DNA of 64,000 bases. Origin: Annona cherimola. Its lineage: Eukaryota > Streptophyta > Magnoliopsida > Magnoliales > Annonaceae. A model generated the notes under the pieces. It saw nothing but the letters and a program-made list of their open reading frames with translations. It was not told the DNA's origin and did not search any database. Location of the stretch: contig CM059971.1 in NCBI GenBank assembly GCA_030490835.1, forward strand, positions 121,924,564 to 121,988,563, read 5' to 3'. Below are positions 36,363-47,215 of this stretch, piece by piece. The position numbers and the translations under genes were made by a program. How positions within the stretch are numbered: the stretch's first letter is position 1; each line of letters opens with the position of its first letter.

Positions 36363-39300
36363 CATCGGAGACGTTAAACCACATCCTCGTTGGCGTCGAA
36401 TAACAGTACAGTCCTTCCCGGCAATGCCTTCGGAGTGGGGAACCTTGTCGATGAGTATATTGTCCGTAATACGGCAATTTTCATAGGATCAGGCTAATTT
36501 TTCAAGAAGGGCTGGCTGGAATTTGGAAAGCTCTGCGATGTGAATGATAAACCCCACCAACAGGAAAGAATTCCACCATCGGATGTTGACAGCAATAGCA
36601 CAAGTCTCGGATGCATCGTAAGATGCTAAGGTGGGAGTAATTTTTATTAAATTCTCGTATAAGGATGGATCATATGCCGCCAGGTGGATGCTCGATATGG
36701 TGCAGTCCATGCTTCGGAGACAAAATTTCTTGGATCAAATGATCTGTCATCTTCCCCAGACTGCCGATTCCAGCAATGACATTTGGACGGTCCACTCGCA
36801 TCTACCATTTGGATTTTTAAATATATATGCTGTACGCATGGGACTAGGCACCGGCATATGTTGATTGAGATGGAGATAATTCATTCATGCAAGACTCCCG
36901 ATCTGATGCTCTGCACACAGTCACACAGGGATCAAAGGGGTGACAAGTAAATAGAAGCTCATCGAGGAGTAGCGGATGGACGATTGGCTTGAAGGTGCTA
37001 ATTCTGAGTAGATAAGCCACATCTTGCTCCCGGATAAAGCCGGAGAATAATATCTCAACGAAAAACCACACATTTGTTCGACTACTAAGTATCTAGAACC
37101 AACCACATCAAATTTCCGAAAATAAAAAAAAAAAAAGACTAATTCGAGTTTTTATTGTTTATATATTTTCAGAAACTTCTCCTTTTAAAGCGAGTACATT
37201 TACGTGTCTCACTTATACAGGGAATAATTCCGACATTATCGTAATGTCCTAGCCTACAACATTACAACATCGTTTTGGGTTTTCCTCTCATGACGATTGC
37301 AACTTGTTCCTGCTTGGGATTTGTGTTTATTTTATATTTTTATTTAAATTCAAATCATGTATTTTATTTAAAACTATTTGTTTAATCTCAGTATAAAAGA
37401 TCGACTTGATTGAAGGCTTTATAACTTATAATGCTAGAAAGATTATGTCAAAGAACCTCATGCATTTGCATTTGTCGTAAATTTTATAGAAATCTAATTA
37501 AAGTGATTTGCCATTCCATATATAAATATTTATTGAAAAGAATGTGACGGATCAATTAAGTAAAAATAACCAAGAAATGCAAAACCCAAAGGGTACTACA
37601 CGTTGCAAAGCTTTTTCACAATTCCGTTTGGCATACAGGGGCAGTTTCTCTTGTAGAGGATCAACTAGTCTCCGTTAACACTGTTTTAGAGGATTTATTC
37701 CATCCATTATATTTAATTTAAAATATTTTCATTTAACTTAGTAGTACACATGGGTCGGCCACAAAATAAGTATAATTTTAGGGTGAATATAAATCTATCA
37801 AAACCTTGATTATATGTGGCTCACACAAATTCTGATTAAAATAATTTAAAGTGGTGTTGTTAAATAAATATAAGAAGAAGAAATTTTTACATCTTTACAT
37901 ACTTAGTACTGGTAAAATTACTACGAGATTGATTACGGATGTTATTATTTGCATTGTTAAAACATTTATTTATAAGTATGATTATTTTCATCATATATTG
38001 GTTATTTGCAAAGGTTTTTACAAGAATTGCAATGAAAATATTGTTGCAAATAATAGATTGCATTTTATCCTATTGTTGTTTCATCAAAAAAATTTAACAA
38101 TCATCCATAAAACCCTACTAGAACAAATATAATTTTTTCTAAATATATCCATTACGTCAAATATATCTACTACATTTGTACCTAATCTCAAAAATATTTA
38201 TTCTATGACACACATGATTAAACTGATTAATCGATTTTTGAAATTACCAACATACCCATCAATTTTAGAGTTAAACTGAAAGAATTAAACGACATATTTC
38301 ACCACTACTCTAATAACACAAAAGCGCTAATCTCATTCTCTTTTATTTCATTTCATCTTTTATTATTTTATACTATAGATACTTTATGCATTTAAGAAAA
38401 TACAACCCGTACTTAAACAAACCATAGTGAACTTATCTAACGGTCTTTAATGAAATGAATATTTTTAAATTAAATGTAAGCATAATGAGTATATTTAAAA
38501 TTTCTGAGATGTCATTGGTATATTTAAGATTTAGATCAAACATAATGGATATAATTCAGAAGAGCTCATGGATATAATTGCAATTTCTTGTAAATGTTGC
38601 AAAGTGTTTTGCAAATTTTATGAACTTAAAGGATGCATATGTAATTTCATCCAAACCGTCCTAGTAGACATTAAAAACTCACGGTAACAAAGAAAATGGA
38701 TATGATGGATTCCCGATGCCAAATGGACCTGCAACTCTGGATATCAGCGGGACGCTGGCAAACTCGTGGGTACGACCACATATGGTAATATACATCTATG
38801 GTTCTCTCTCTTACATATCCTTCTGTACATGATTTAATTATTCAACTTCATCCTTATACTGTAATTATTTTTTCTTATCACTCAGACAAATTTTAAAATT
38901 TCTATTTCTATACATCTATGGTTCTCTCTCTTACATATCCTCCTGTACATGATTTAATTATTCAACTTCATCCTTATACTGTAATTATTTTTTCTTATTA
39001 CTCAGACAGATTTTAAAATCTCTATTTCCCATATCATCCCCAAAATCCAACCACAATACATGTTACCAAACGTCTACAAAGTACAAATAACCCTTTACAA
39101 AGGGCAAACAACTCTGGAAATGGAGAAAAAACCTCTACAAAATCCATTTCTTTGAATAATGCGCAAACGGATATATCAGTCACCAATCTCCAGAAATTAA
39201 CAAGGAACCCATGTTGGGGAGTTAATATTTCCCAATCAATCCGATAGTGTATTTGCAGATTACAGCCTCAGCAGGGCATCGCATATGCTTAGTTGCCGGG

Positions 39301-39691
39301 GTCCCAGTTGAGTTCCTCATTGATGATCGAGTCAAAAAGTAGGTAATTTGTCTAGTCTATAGCTTTCAACAAATGTACACCTCGAGACCACGTAAGTGAA
39401 TACATTGTGCAGGCAGGACCATGATCCCCCTCGCATGGGTCAAATGGTTCGGTGATCAGGGCCACTCATCTGATCGTCTAAGCCATGGAGGAGAGACTCT
39501 CCTAAAATCTCCTCCACGGCCTTTTCTTCCATCATGCTACGTAAACTCCCAATAGTTGTGCCTGTGGGCAGAGTCGTGCACAATGCACAGCACTAGTGAA
39601 GTAAACGTTGACTGCGGGCATCACCTTATCTTCCTTCGTCCCTCCCTCACTCTCAACCAAGAGCTTGAGGTTGCCCTTGTAGAAGGAAAAA
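36363..39691. other. Shared upstream region of divergent genes D and E
   Basis: No gene. Counterpart of 51500-57938 in unit 2. Contains an older inverted-repeat element at about 38105-38595 shared by both units (counterpart about 55745-56190) and a 120-bp tandem duplication at 38791-39029. A W-box core TTGACT lies at 39608-39613, upstream of E. Confidence 0.6.
38791..39029. repeat. 120-bp direct tandem duplication
   Basis: The segment starting TACATCTATGGTTCTCTCTC at 38791 repeats at 38911 with only a few substitutions. The counterpart in unit 2 (about 56440-56620) shows only one copy. Confidence 0.88.
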
Positions 39692-42196
39692 ATGGCAGAC
39701 ATGGTTTCTATGTTCTTGACACTATCAGCATCTTTGCTATTTCTCTCGTGTGTCGTGAAAATCGGTCATTGCATATGGTGGAGGCCTATGAAACTGCAGC
39801 AAAGTCTCAGGCAGCAAGGAATCAAAGGCAACTCCTACAGACTCATCTTTGGAGACATGAAGGAAATTGGGAAGCTGATGAAGGAAGCTTGGTCCAAGCC
39901 TATGAATCTAACACACCGGATTGTACCCCGCGTCTTTCCTTATTTCCACGACTTGGTTCAAAAGGAAGGTAATTAATGATCTGCGATTTCATTTCAATCC
40001 GGAGAAATCAGTTAGAGGATGCTTTTTAAAGTGACATGATCTCAACTGGGGAATTGAAAGTTGGATCTATTAATTATCTTGAGCTTAACTACAGGTAGTT
40101 TAGTTGAGTGCTTGTTCTTATGCTTTTGATATTGCAAAAACAGGGAAGCTGTCCTTAATTTGGATAGGGACAACTCCTCGAGTCATTGTCAACGATCCGG
40201 AGCTAATGAAGCAAGTTCTATCAAACAAGTTTGGTCATTTCTGCAAACCTCCAATTAACCCGTGGATTAAAATCTTGACAATGGGTATCACAAATTTGGA
40301 AGGAGAGGATTGGGTCAAGCGCAGGAGGGTGATTACTCCTGCCTTTCACCTAGAGAAATTGAAGGTTGTTTCCTTTCACCAAAAAATTCTTATTCGTTAT
40401 TGAGTAAACGAAAGGGCTGATGCTAACCCATCTTGCAGGCTATGATGCCAGCATTTTCTACTTGTTGCAGTGAGTTCATCGCCAGATGGAGGAAGATGGT
40501 TGGTCCTCAAGGACATCGCGAGTTGGATGTCTGGCCTGAATTCCAAAATCTAACTGGAGATATCATCTCTCGGACGGCCTTCGGCAGCAACTATCAAGAA
40601 GGTAGAAGGATATTCGAGCTTCAGAAAGAGCAAGGGCAGCTGGTGATTGAAGCAGCTTATAGTCCATATATACCAGGGTCCAGGTGCATTTCTCTACTTT
40701 ATTCTGTTTGGGCATCTTGTCTTGACAAGAAAACAGATACATCAATAATGTTATATGGAACACAGTGGAAGCACACACAATAAAGTAGAATCAAATAAAT
40801 AACAATAAAATCACATATAAAGAGATACTAAGATTTATGTAGAAAACCCATCAAACCAAGAAGGGAAAAAACCACGGGAGAGAGATGACAATCCATTATA
40901 ATAAACAGGTTACAAAGATACACATAAGAATACCTCACACATATTCTCTAAATGCCTCACACACACCCCAAACAAGAACACTCGAATAACCTCCTCTCTC
41001 ACATCCCAACGGGACACCTCTCAAGGTTCTGCTGAATTCTTAACCGATACATCTATAAATAGAACTCCTCTAGGCTTTTACTCAAAACTTACACAATCCC
41101 AGTCGCACACAACTACAATAGCAAGATACACAATCCTAATCCTAGTAGAATACAAGACACACCCTAACAAATTACCTAAAGAATGCATATACAGATTTGT
41201 TCCCACAAAAAAGAATAGACGGAGACTGTTTTTGGACAAGGAGATTAAAGCTATTGTGAGAGGTCTTATCCAGAAGAAGCAGCAGGCCATGAGAATGGGA
41301 GAATCAAGCACTGATGACTTGCTGGGATTGCTGCTAATGCAATCTAGTAGCTGTAGTGATGCCCAAGAAGCAGGCACGGTTTCAAAGAACACCAGCCTGA
41401 CAACAGATGATGTGATAGAGGAATGCAAATTGTTCTACTTTGCTGGCCAGGAGACTACCGCGGTCTGGCTGACATGGACAATGATAGTTCTGGCTATGCA
41501 TCCAAGCTGGCAAGAGCTGGCAAGGGAAGAGGTTCTGCAAACATGTGGAAAAAATACACCTAATTTCGATAATATAAACCACTTCAAGATTGTAAGTTTT
41601 CTTTTACATATTCTTTTCAGAGGTTAGATCATATGCTGTGTTTATGTTTTCCCAGAAAACTCCTCTCTTGGAGCCGATTTGCGTGGTTGCATACTGCGCT
41701 TTGGGGGTAGCATTAACAACCATGTTGTTAGTTGTTGCTTTTTAACGAGTGGAGTTGAACTGCTTTGCAGGTGACCATGATCTTGTATGAAGTACTTAGG
41801 TTGTATCCACCCGTGGCTCTCCTGTTTCGGCATACTTACAAGAAGATTGAATTAGGAGGGATCTCTCTGCCACAGGGTGTTGACCTCCTGCTCCCAACTC
41901 TCCTCATACATCATGATCCAGAATTTTGGGGAGATGATCATGAAGACTTCAATCCAGAGAGATTCTCTGAGGGAGTTTCCAAGGCCTCGAACGAACGAAA
42001 CGCCTTCATCCCCTTTGGATGGGGCCCAAGGATCTGCATTGGCCAGCATTTCGCAATGATAGAAGCAAAAATGGCAGTTGCCATGGTCCTGCAGCATTTC
42101 TCTCTGGAGCTCTCACCCTCCTATGCTCATGCTCCTTATACCATCATAACCCTCCAGCCTCAGTATGGGGCCCAACTCATGTTACATCTACTTTAG
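39692..42196 (+). CDS. CYP72A-type cytochrome P450 E (intact)
   Basis: Exons 39692-39968, 40144-40364, 40439-40683, 41195-41591 and 41771-42196; GT-AG introns of 175, 74, 511 and 179 bp. The product is 521 residues, with N-terminal anchor (MADMVSMFL...), hinge [22 protein letters not shown] at 331-336, E387xxR390, NPERF, and heme loop [11 protein letters not shown] with Cys469. Intron 3 is enlarged by a solo LTR. It is a very close paralogue of F, from the D-E/D'-F segmental duplication. A W-box core TTGACT about 80 bp upstream of the ATG is conserved in F. No TATA was recognised. Probable ER monooxygenase; substrate unknown. Confidence 0.93.
40749..41169 (+). mobile_element. Solo LTR in intron 3 of gene E, same family as 16515-16992
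   Basis: 421 bp, beginning TGTTA and ending CCTAACA. The flanks are AATAA (40744-40748) and AATTA (41170-41174). Gene F has the empty site CATCAATTACCTAA at the matching place (about 59651), so the target was AATTA and the left copy has since mutated by one base. A TATA-like CTATAAATAGA lies near 41052. Confidence 0.88.
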
Positions 42197-42835
42197 AGAG
42201 TGTCCTGTCCTCACCATCTGCCGTAGCAATCATATAGATTGCACCTGTAGCCCGTGGTGTACTGTCCCAAATAGGTTTGGACAAGAAGTTCAGCTTGCTC
42301 TGTTTGGAGTTTGAATATCCGCATCCCTTCTTTGTAATTGGTACCAAATGTTGTCCGAGATATGACGTCTCCAGTCAGATTCTGGAATTCATGCCGCAAG
42401 TCCAACTCGTAAGATGCTTTCGAAGGAACCAACTTCGCCCATTTGCTGATCAATTCGTCACAGCTAGCTAAGAAAGCTGGCAACATTTTCTGTAGCAAAC
42501 AAAGGAAGGAATCGAAACCAGAATTCTATAGAGAGACGGAATCTTTTCTAGATAATTATAGCAAAAACAATGCAAAATTAGAGCTCCTCTAAAAGAGTAT
42601 GTTAAGGAATTTCAACATAACCACAATACACACTGGGCGCAGCACTGCGAATTGGCTATTGAGAAATCGCAAGCTGCGTATGCATTTCCAACCATTTGAG
42701 GTTGATCGTAGGGCATCTAGTTTCAAATCGAGATGTGGGTGGTGTCAGACGAAGAAAAAGACATAAAAAGGCATTTCAGAGTCTGTGTTAGCCTTCAACT
42801 TCTCTTGGTGGAAGGCAGGAGTGACAATTCTCCGG

Positions 42836-43278
42836 TGTTTGGCCCATTTTTCTCCGTTGTAGATAGCGAGTCCCGACACAAACAGCTTTGCGATAGGGTG
42901 AATTTTCTGCTTCTCGAATAGACCATTCTTATTGAGCAAGATTTCCCGGATGAGCTCAGGGTCAGTGACGGTAATCCTTGGAATCTTTCCCTCCCAAGTA
43001 ACTGTCATGTTACCTGTGTTAACAATTTCAGCGAGGTGAACAAATCAGTTCGAAATCAGCGAGGTGTTTGGCCCATTTTTCTCCGTTGTAGAACGAGAGT
43101 CTCGACACAAACAGCTTTGCGATGGGGTGAATTTTTTCCTTCTCGAATTGACCATTCTTATTAAGCAAGATTTCACGGATCAGCTCAGGGTCAGTGACGG
43201 TAATCGTTGGAATCTTTCCCTCCCAAGTAACTGTCATGTTACCTGTGTCAACAATTTCAGCAAGGTGAAAAAAATCAG
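42836..43278 (-). repeat. Tandem duplication of part of D' exon 2 and its acceptor
   Basis: About 212 bp (42836-43047) repeat at 43067-43278. The second copy starts at the normal acceptor (43242) but lacks the last ~40 bases of the exon and its donor, so it could not be spliced in as a normal exon. The copies differ at several bases, so the event is not recent. Confidence 0.85.
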
Positions 43279-43958
43279 TTCAAGTAACAAGGACATAGAT
43301 CCACATGTGGAAGGCCAGTGGCTCAAAAACGAACAATCAATCAAATATCATGAAAAAGTATTTCGTTTCTTGAGGCCTTTTTTTCCACAAAACCCAAATA
43401 CAAAAGCCTCTAAGACACAGTATTTTTACCCTCATAATCCGGAGCTTGATTATATATACCATGATGTATTTTAGGTTAAAATACGACATTAATTTTTGGT
43501 TATAATTAATTATATTTTTCTTCATAAACATATTTTCCTAAGTGTATTTAATCTATATACAAAGTTTTTCCATTTTATAATATTTTATTTTTTTAAATTA
43601 AATTTTAAAGGGGTGAACAATGATTTAGATGCCCTTGAAATTGGTAGATTTTTTTAAAATAAAAAATAAATATGTAAAAAAATTGTAAAATGATAAAACT
43701 TGATATATAGATTAAATAAATTAAGAAAACATATTTATGAAGAAAAATAAATTAAAATAAATTAAATTAACGCTATATTTTAGCTTAAAATAGATCATGA
43801 TGTATATAATCATGCTCCCTAAACTTTCCCACTTGACTTGCCAAAACCCAAGTTTAGTTGACTTTATAAGTTGTCCTACTTCCTAGATCTTAGTTGGACA
43901 AGTGTTTTAGCTTAGGGCCTATTTGAGAGTCCATTTCCAATGCGCTTTTACTTCAAAA

Positions 43959-44471
43959 TGTTGGGAATTTTCAAAATAACGTTTTTCTTGCTTTTATTTC
44001 TTTTTCCGTTTGATATGAAACGTTAAAACGTTTCTGAAATTGAATTGGGCCTCGGCAGTTTCATACGTTTCTCATTTAAACATCCATACGTTTCAGAATT
44101 TTACTATTATAAATAGGATATGTGCACGACAATTTCAACAACAGCCACAGAGTCTACAGAAGCAATTTTTTTTAACAGCTTTCATTCGTTCTTGGTATTT
44201 CATTTTTCTCAATTTTATTCCATTCAAAACTTATTGTTTCCTTGATCAAGTGTTTGGAATCTAGAAGGGAAGCTGTTTCCATTCTAGATTAGGTTCACTC
44301 TTTGTATCCTGGGGGCAAACTGCTAAAACCCAAAACAGCTGTGAGGGTGCAAATATTGCCTTAAGGAAAGTGACGACTGTAACACGCCTAGAGGAGTAAC
44401 CTATTTTTTCGTTTACACAATTTCCACTTTCCTTAAATTTTCTCTTAATTTATAAGTAATTTGTTCCAACA
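43959..44471 (+). repeat. 5' LTR of the copia element
   Basis: TGTTGG...CCAACA ends. The U3 region has several ACGTTT/AACGT boxes before a TATA box (TATAAATAG, 44108-44116). The region just after the LTR (AATATCAGT) only weakly resembles the initiator-Met tRNA binding site usual for copia. Confidence 0.95.
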
Positions 44472-44507
44472 TTCTTAAGGCAATATCAGTATTTTTCATT
44501 TTCCTAA

Positions 44508-47215
44508 ATGGCTCCCCAATCTACTATTCCCATTGCTAAGCCTGATATCCTAAGGTTGGATGTCTGTGTTGGCACCAACTTCAAAAGGTGGCAAGGTGGC
44601 AACAACGACTTCACCTCTACCTAACCCACCTTGGAGTTGTCTACGTTCTTACCAACCCGAAGCCTGAAGAAACTACGGATGAGACACTGCAGCAAGAACG
44701 CAAAAGAATAAAGTGGGAGATGGACAACTACATCTGCAAAGGCCACATCATTGAATATCTATCAGACTCTCTCTTCAACGCATACCAGAAGGTGGACACG
44801 GCCAAAGAAATTTGGGACTCACTTCAGCACAAGTACAACACGGAGGATGCCAGTATCAAGAAATTTCTTGTAAGTGATTTCCTTGAATACACTATGACTG
44901 ACGATAAGCCGATCCTTGATCAAGTTCATGAGATCCAGCATATCGTCAATCAACTTGAGTCGGAAGGCAGTAAGATAGATGAGTCTAGGGGTGCAACTTG
45001 GGTCGGGTAGGTCCGGGTACGGGTGGAACCTACCCTTACCCATTTTGGCAAAACCTCTACCCTACCCTATTTTAAACAGGGTCGGTCCGGAGCCTACCCT
45101 ACCCAATTTTTTCAAGAGCGGGTCGGTTCCGGTTCGGTTCCAAAATCGGTTCCTAAAACACGATCTATTTGCAGCTTCAACTTGTGTAAAAAAGTTCAAT
45201 TTATACATACTAAAACATGAATCTTTTAAAAAAGAGCAATGTGTACACGATGAAATCTGTTAAAGAAGAATCAAATAGTATAAGAACTATTATCTCATTG
45301 GAATATACTACTTTCAACAATCTTAAGTTTGTCCAAATGGCAATAAAAAACTGATACAACACAAAATACACAATAGATACAACTTAAGCACAACGCATTT
45401 GTCATCATAAATCCGATGATTAAATTTAAAGTTCAAACATGAGTGATATTAAAATTAAGGATCAGTTGGCCGCAAGTTGGCTGGAAAGATCCATTGATTT
45501 GAACGGATGATGCCGTTGATGACATGCGTTTCTATATTTGTCAGCAAAATCCTCTTTTTTTTCTGCTCCGGGCAATTTGACTCCCAAAAGGGGCAATCAA
45601 AAGTGCAGATTAAAATATTATTGGTAGTTGAGTGAAGTGACTCCAAGGAAAAAGAGTTACCATCAAGCTAGTGTCGTGGAGAGAAAACAAAGAAAAAAAA
45701 GTAGCAACTTGGGAGAGATGAAATGACAAACCGAACAGAAATTGATCCCCTTCTCACTCACTCTGTTGCGTGTTGCGATAGAGAGAGAGACAACCACCAC
45801 CACCACCACGACAGACGCCAGACGCAAAGACGACGACGTCTCCCTCCCTCCCTCCCTCTCTCTCTAAGTCTCTCTCGCTTTTCCGAGAAGGCGAATAACT
45901 TCCAGGCGAAGGCGAATAACTTCCCTCTGGTTCTAGAGGAGAAACGAGCAGGGATGAATGGATGATGTTGCCCGCCGGCCGCCGCAGTCCAGAGGAGAAA
46001 TGAACGGGGATGCGAATATGCGATGGAGAAACGAAGGGGGTTGCTGCTGGGCAGCTGCGCTGCTGCGGGAATCCGAAATCCAGAATAGGGAAGAAATTAG
46101 GTTAGCCGGTTAGGTATCAGGAATTATAATATATATATATATAATATAAGAAATCCGGGTCGGTTCCGGGTACCCATAACTGGAACCGACCCCTACCCGA
46201 AGTTCACCGGGTATTTTACCCATGGAACCGAACCGACCCTATGGGTAGGTTCTATGGAACCGAACCTACCCGATTTTAGGGTACCCACGGGTCGAACCGC
46301 GGGTACCCTACCCAAGTTGCACCCCTAGATGAGTCCATTCTTGTAAGTACTATTATTGCAAAATTGCCACCTAGTTGGAATAACCACCGCAAGAATTTGA
46401 AACAAATGAAAGGTCTTATGAGTTTAGATGAACTTGCTCTTAACCTGCGTACTGAGGAAAAATCTAGACAAAGTGAAAAGAAAGATGAGCAAATTCAATC
46501 TAAAGCTCATATGGTTGAATCTCAAAATCGGGTGACAATTAGCAATAATCAACCCTTTAGAAAATTTAACTTAAATACTAATAAAACTATTGCTAAGAAG
46601 AAAAAGGGACCTTGTTATTATTGCAAAAAGATGGGACATTTGAAAAGGGAGTGTAGGCTTCTCAAAAAGAAGAATAATACACAAAAGGGTCCTGAGGCAC
46701 ATTTGACTGAAGAAAATTTTGTTGCTATGATTTCTGAAATTTGTGATGTGAGTGATGATCAGACCTTGTGGCTTGATTCTGGGGCTACTAGGCATGTATG
46801 CAAAGATAGAAATCAGTTTAAAACCTATGAATCTGATAATAATGGAAATAATTTATTCATGGGTAACTCATCTACCGCCAAAGTGGTAGGGTCAGGGACT
46901 GTTATCCTGAAACTGACTTCTGGAAAATCACTCACTCTTACAAATGTGCTTCACGTACCAGAAATTCGCAAAAACTTGGTATCGGTTAGCCTTCTTAGCA
47001 AATATGGTTTTAAATTAGTATTTGAGTCAGATCAAATTATTATTACAAAAGGAGGTATTTTTGTTGGGAAGGGTTATGTTGTAGACGGCATGTTTCGCCT
47101 CAATGTGAATAATGGATCATCTTCTTCTGCTTACATTGTTGATTCATTTTCTTTATGGCATGATAGACTAGGACATGTTAATTTTAGAAGTATGGACACT
47201 ATGATGAAATTATGA
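44508..47215 (+). pseudogene. gag and protease region of the copia element, disrupted
   Basis: The ATG at 44508 opens gag, but an 8-bp tandem duplication (GGTGGCAA at 44587-44594 and 44595-44602) shifts the frame to a TAA at 44622. Gag continues in another frame to 44985, where a 1.34-kb hAT element is inserted, and resumes in frame at 46328. The zinc knuckle CX2CX4HX4C (CYYCKKMGH...C) is at about 46610-46655, and the aspartic protease motif LDSGAT is at about 46773-46790. The frame ends at TGA 47213-47215, before integrase. Confidence 0.9.
44986..46327. mobile_element. Nested non-autonomous hAT-type element, 8-bp target duplication GATGAGTC
   Basis: Termini TAGGGGTGCAACTTGGGT and its reverse complement; GATGAGTC on both sides (44978-44985 and 46328-46335). 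The 8-bp duplication and TAGGGGTG-type ends are typical of hAT. The subterminal regions are rich in GGGTA/TACCC motifs such as GGGTCGGTTCCGG. The interior (about 45180-46110) has no transposase; it holds GA and CCA microsatellites near 45780-45870. 1342 bp. Confidence 0.9.

Larger units (their letters stand above)
34605..42233. repeat. Segmental duplication, unit 1 (D exons 3-1, intergenic, E)
   Basis: Runs from intron 3 of D through the divergent intergenic region to just past the E stop codon. It aligns in order with unit 2 (42231-60725), which is inflated by later insertions. Only exons 4-5 of D lie outside the duplicated unit. Confidence 0.88.

Noticed and set aside
36489..37071. Small frames upstream of D with matching ones upstream of D'
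   Set aside because: Similarity is explained by the segmental duplication; lengths differ and no domain or splice context supports a gene.
16515..41169. One full LTR retrotransposon spanning the two TGTTAGG elements
   Set aside because: Each copy has its own 5-bp target duplication, so they are independent solo LTRs.
45723..45965. 80-residue frame inside the hAT element
   Set aside because: Built on GA and CCA microsatellites; not a transposase.
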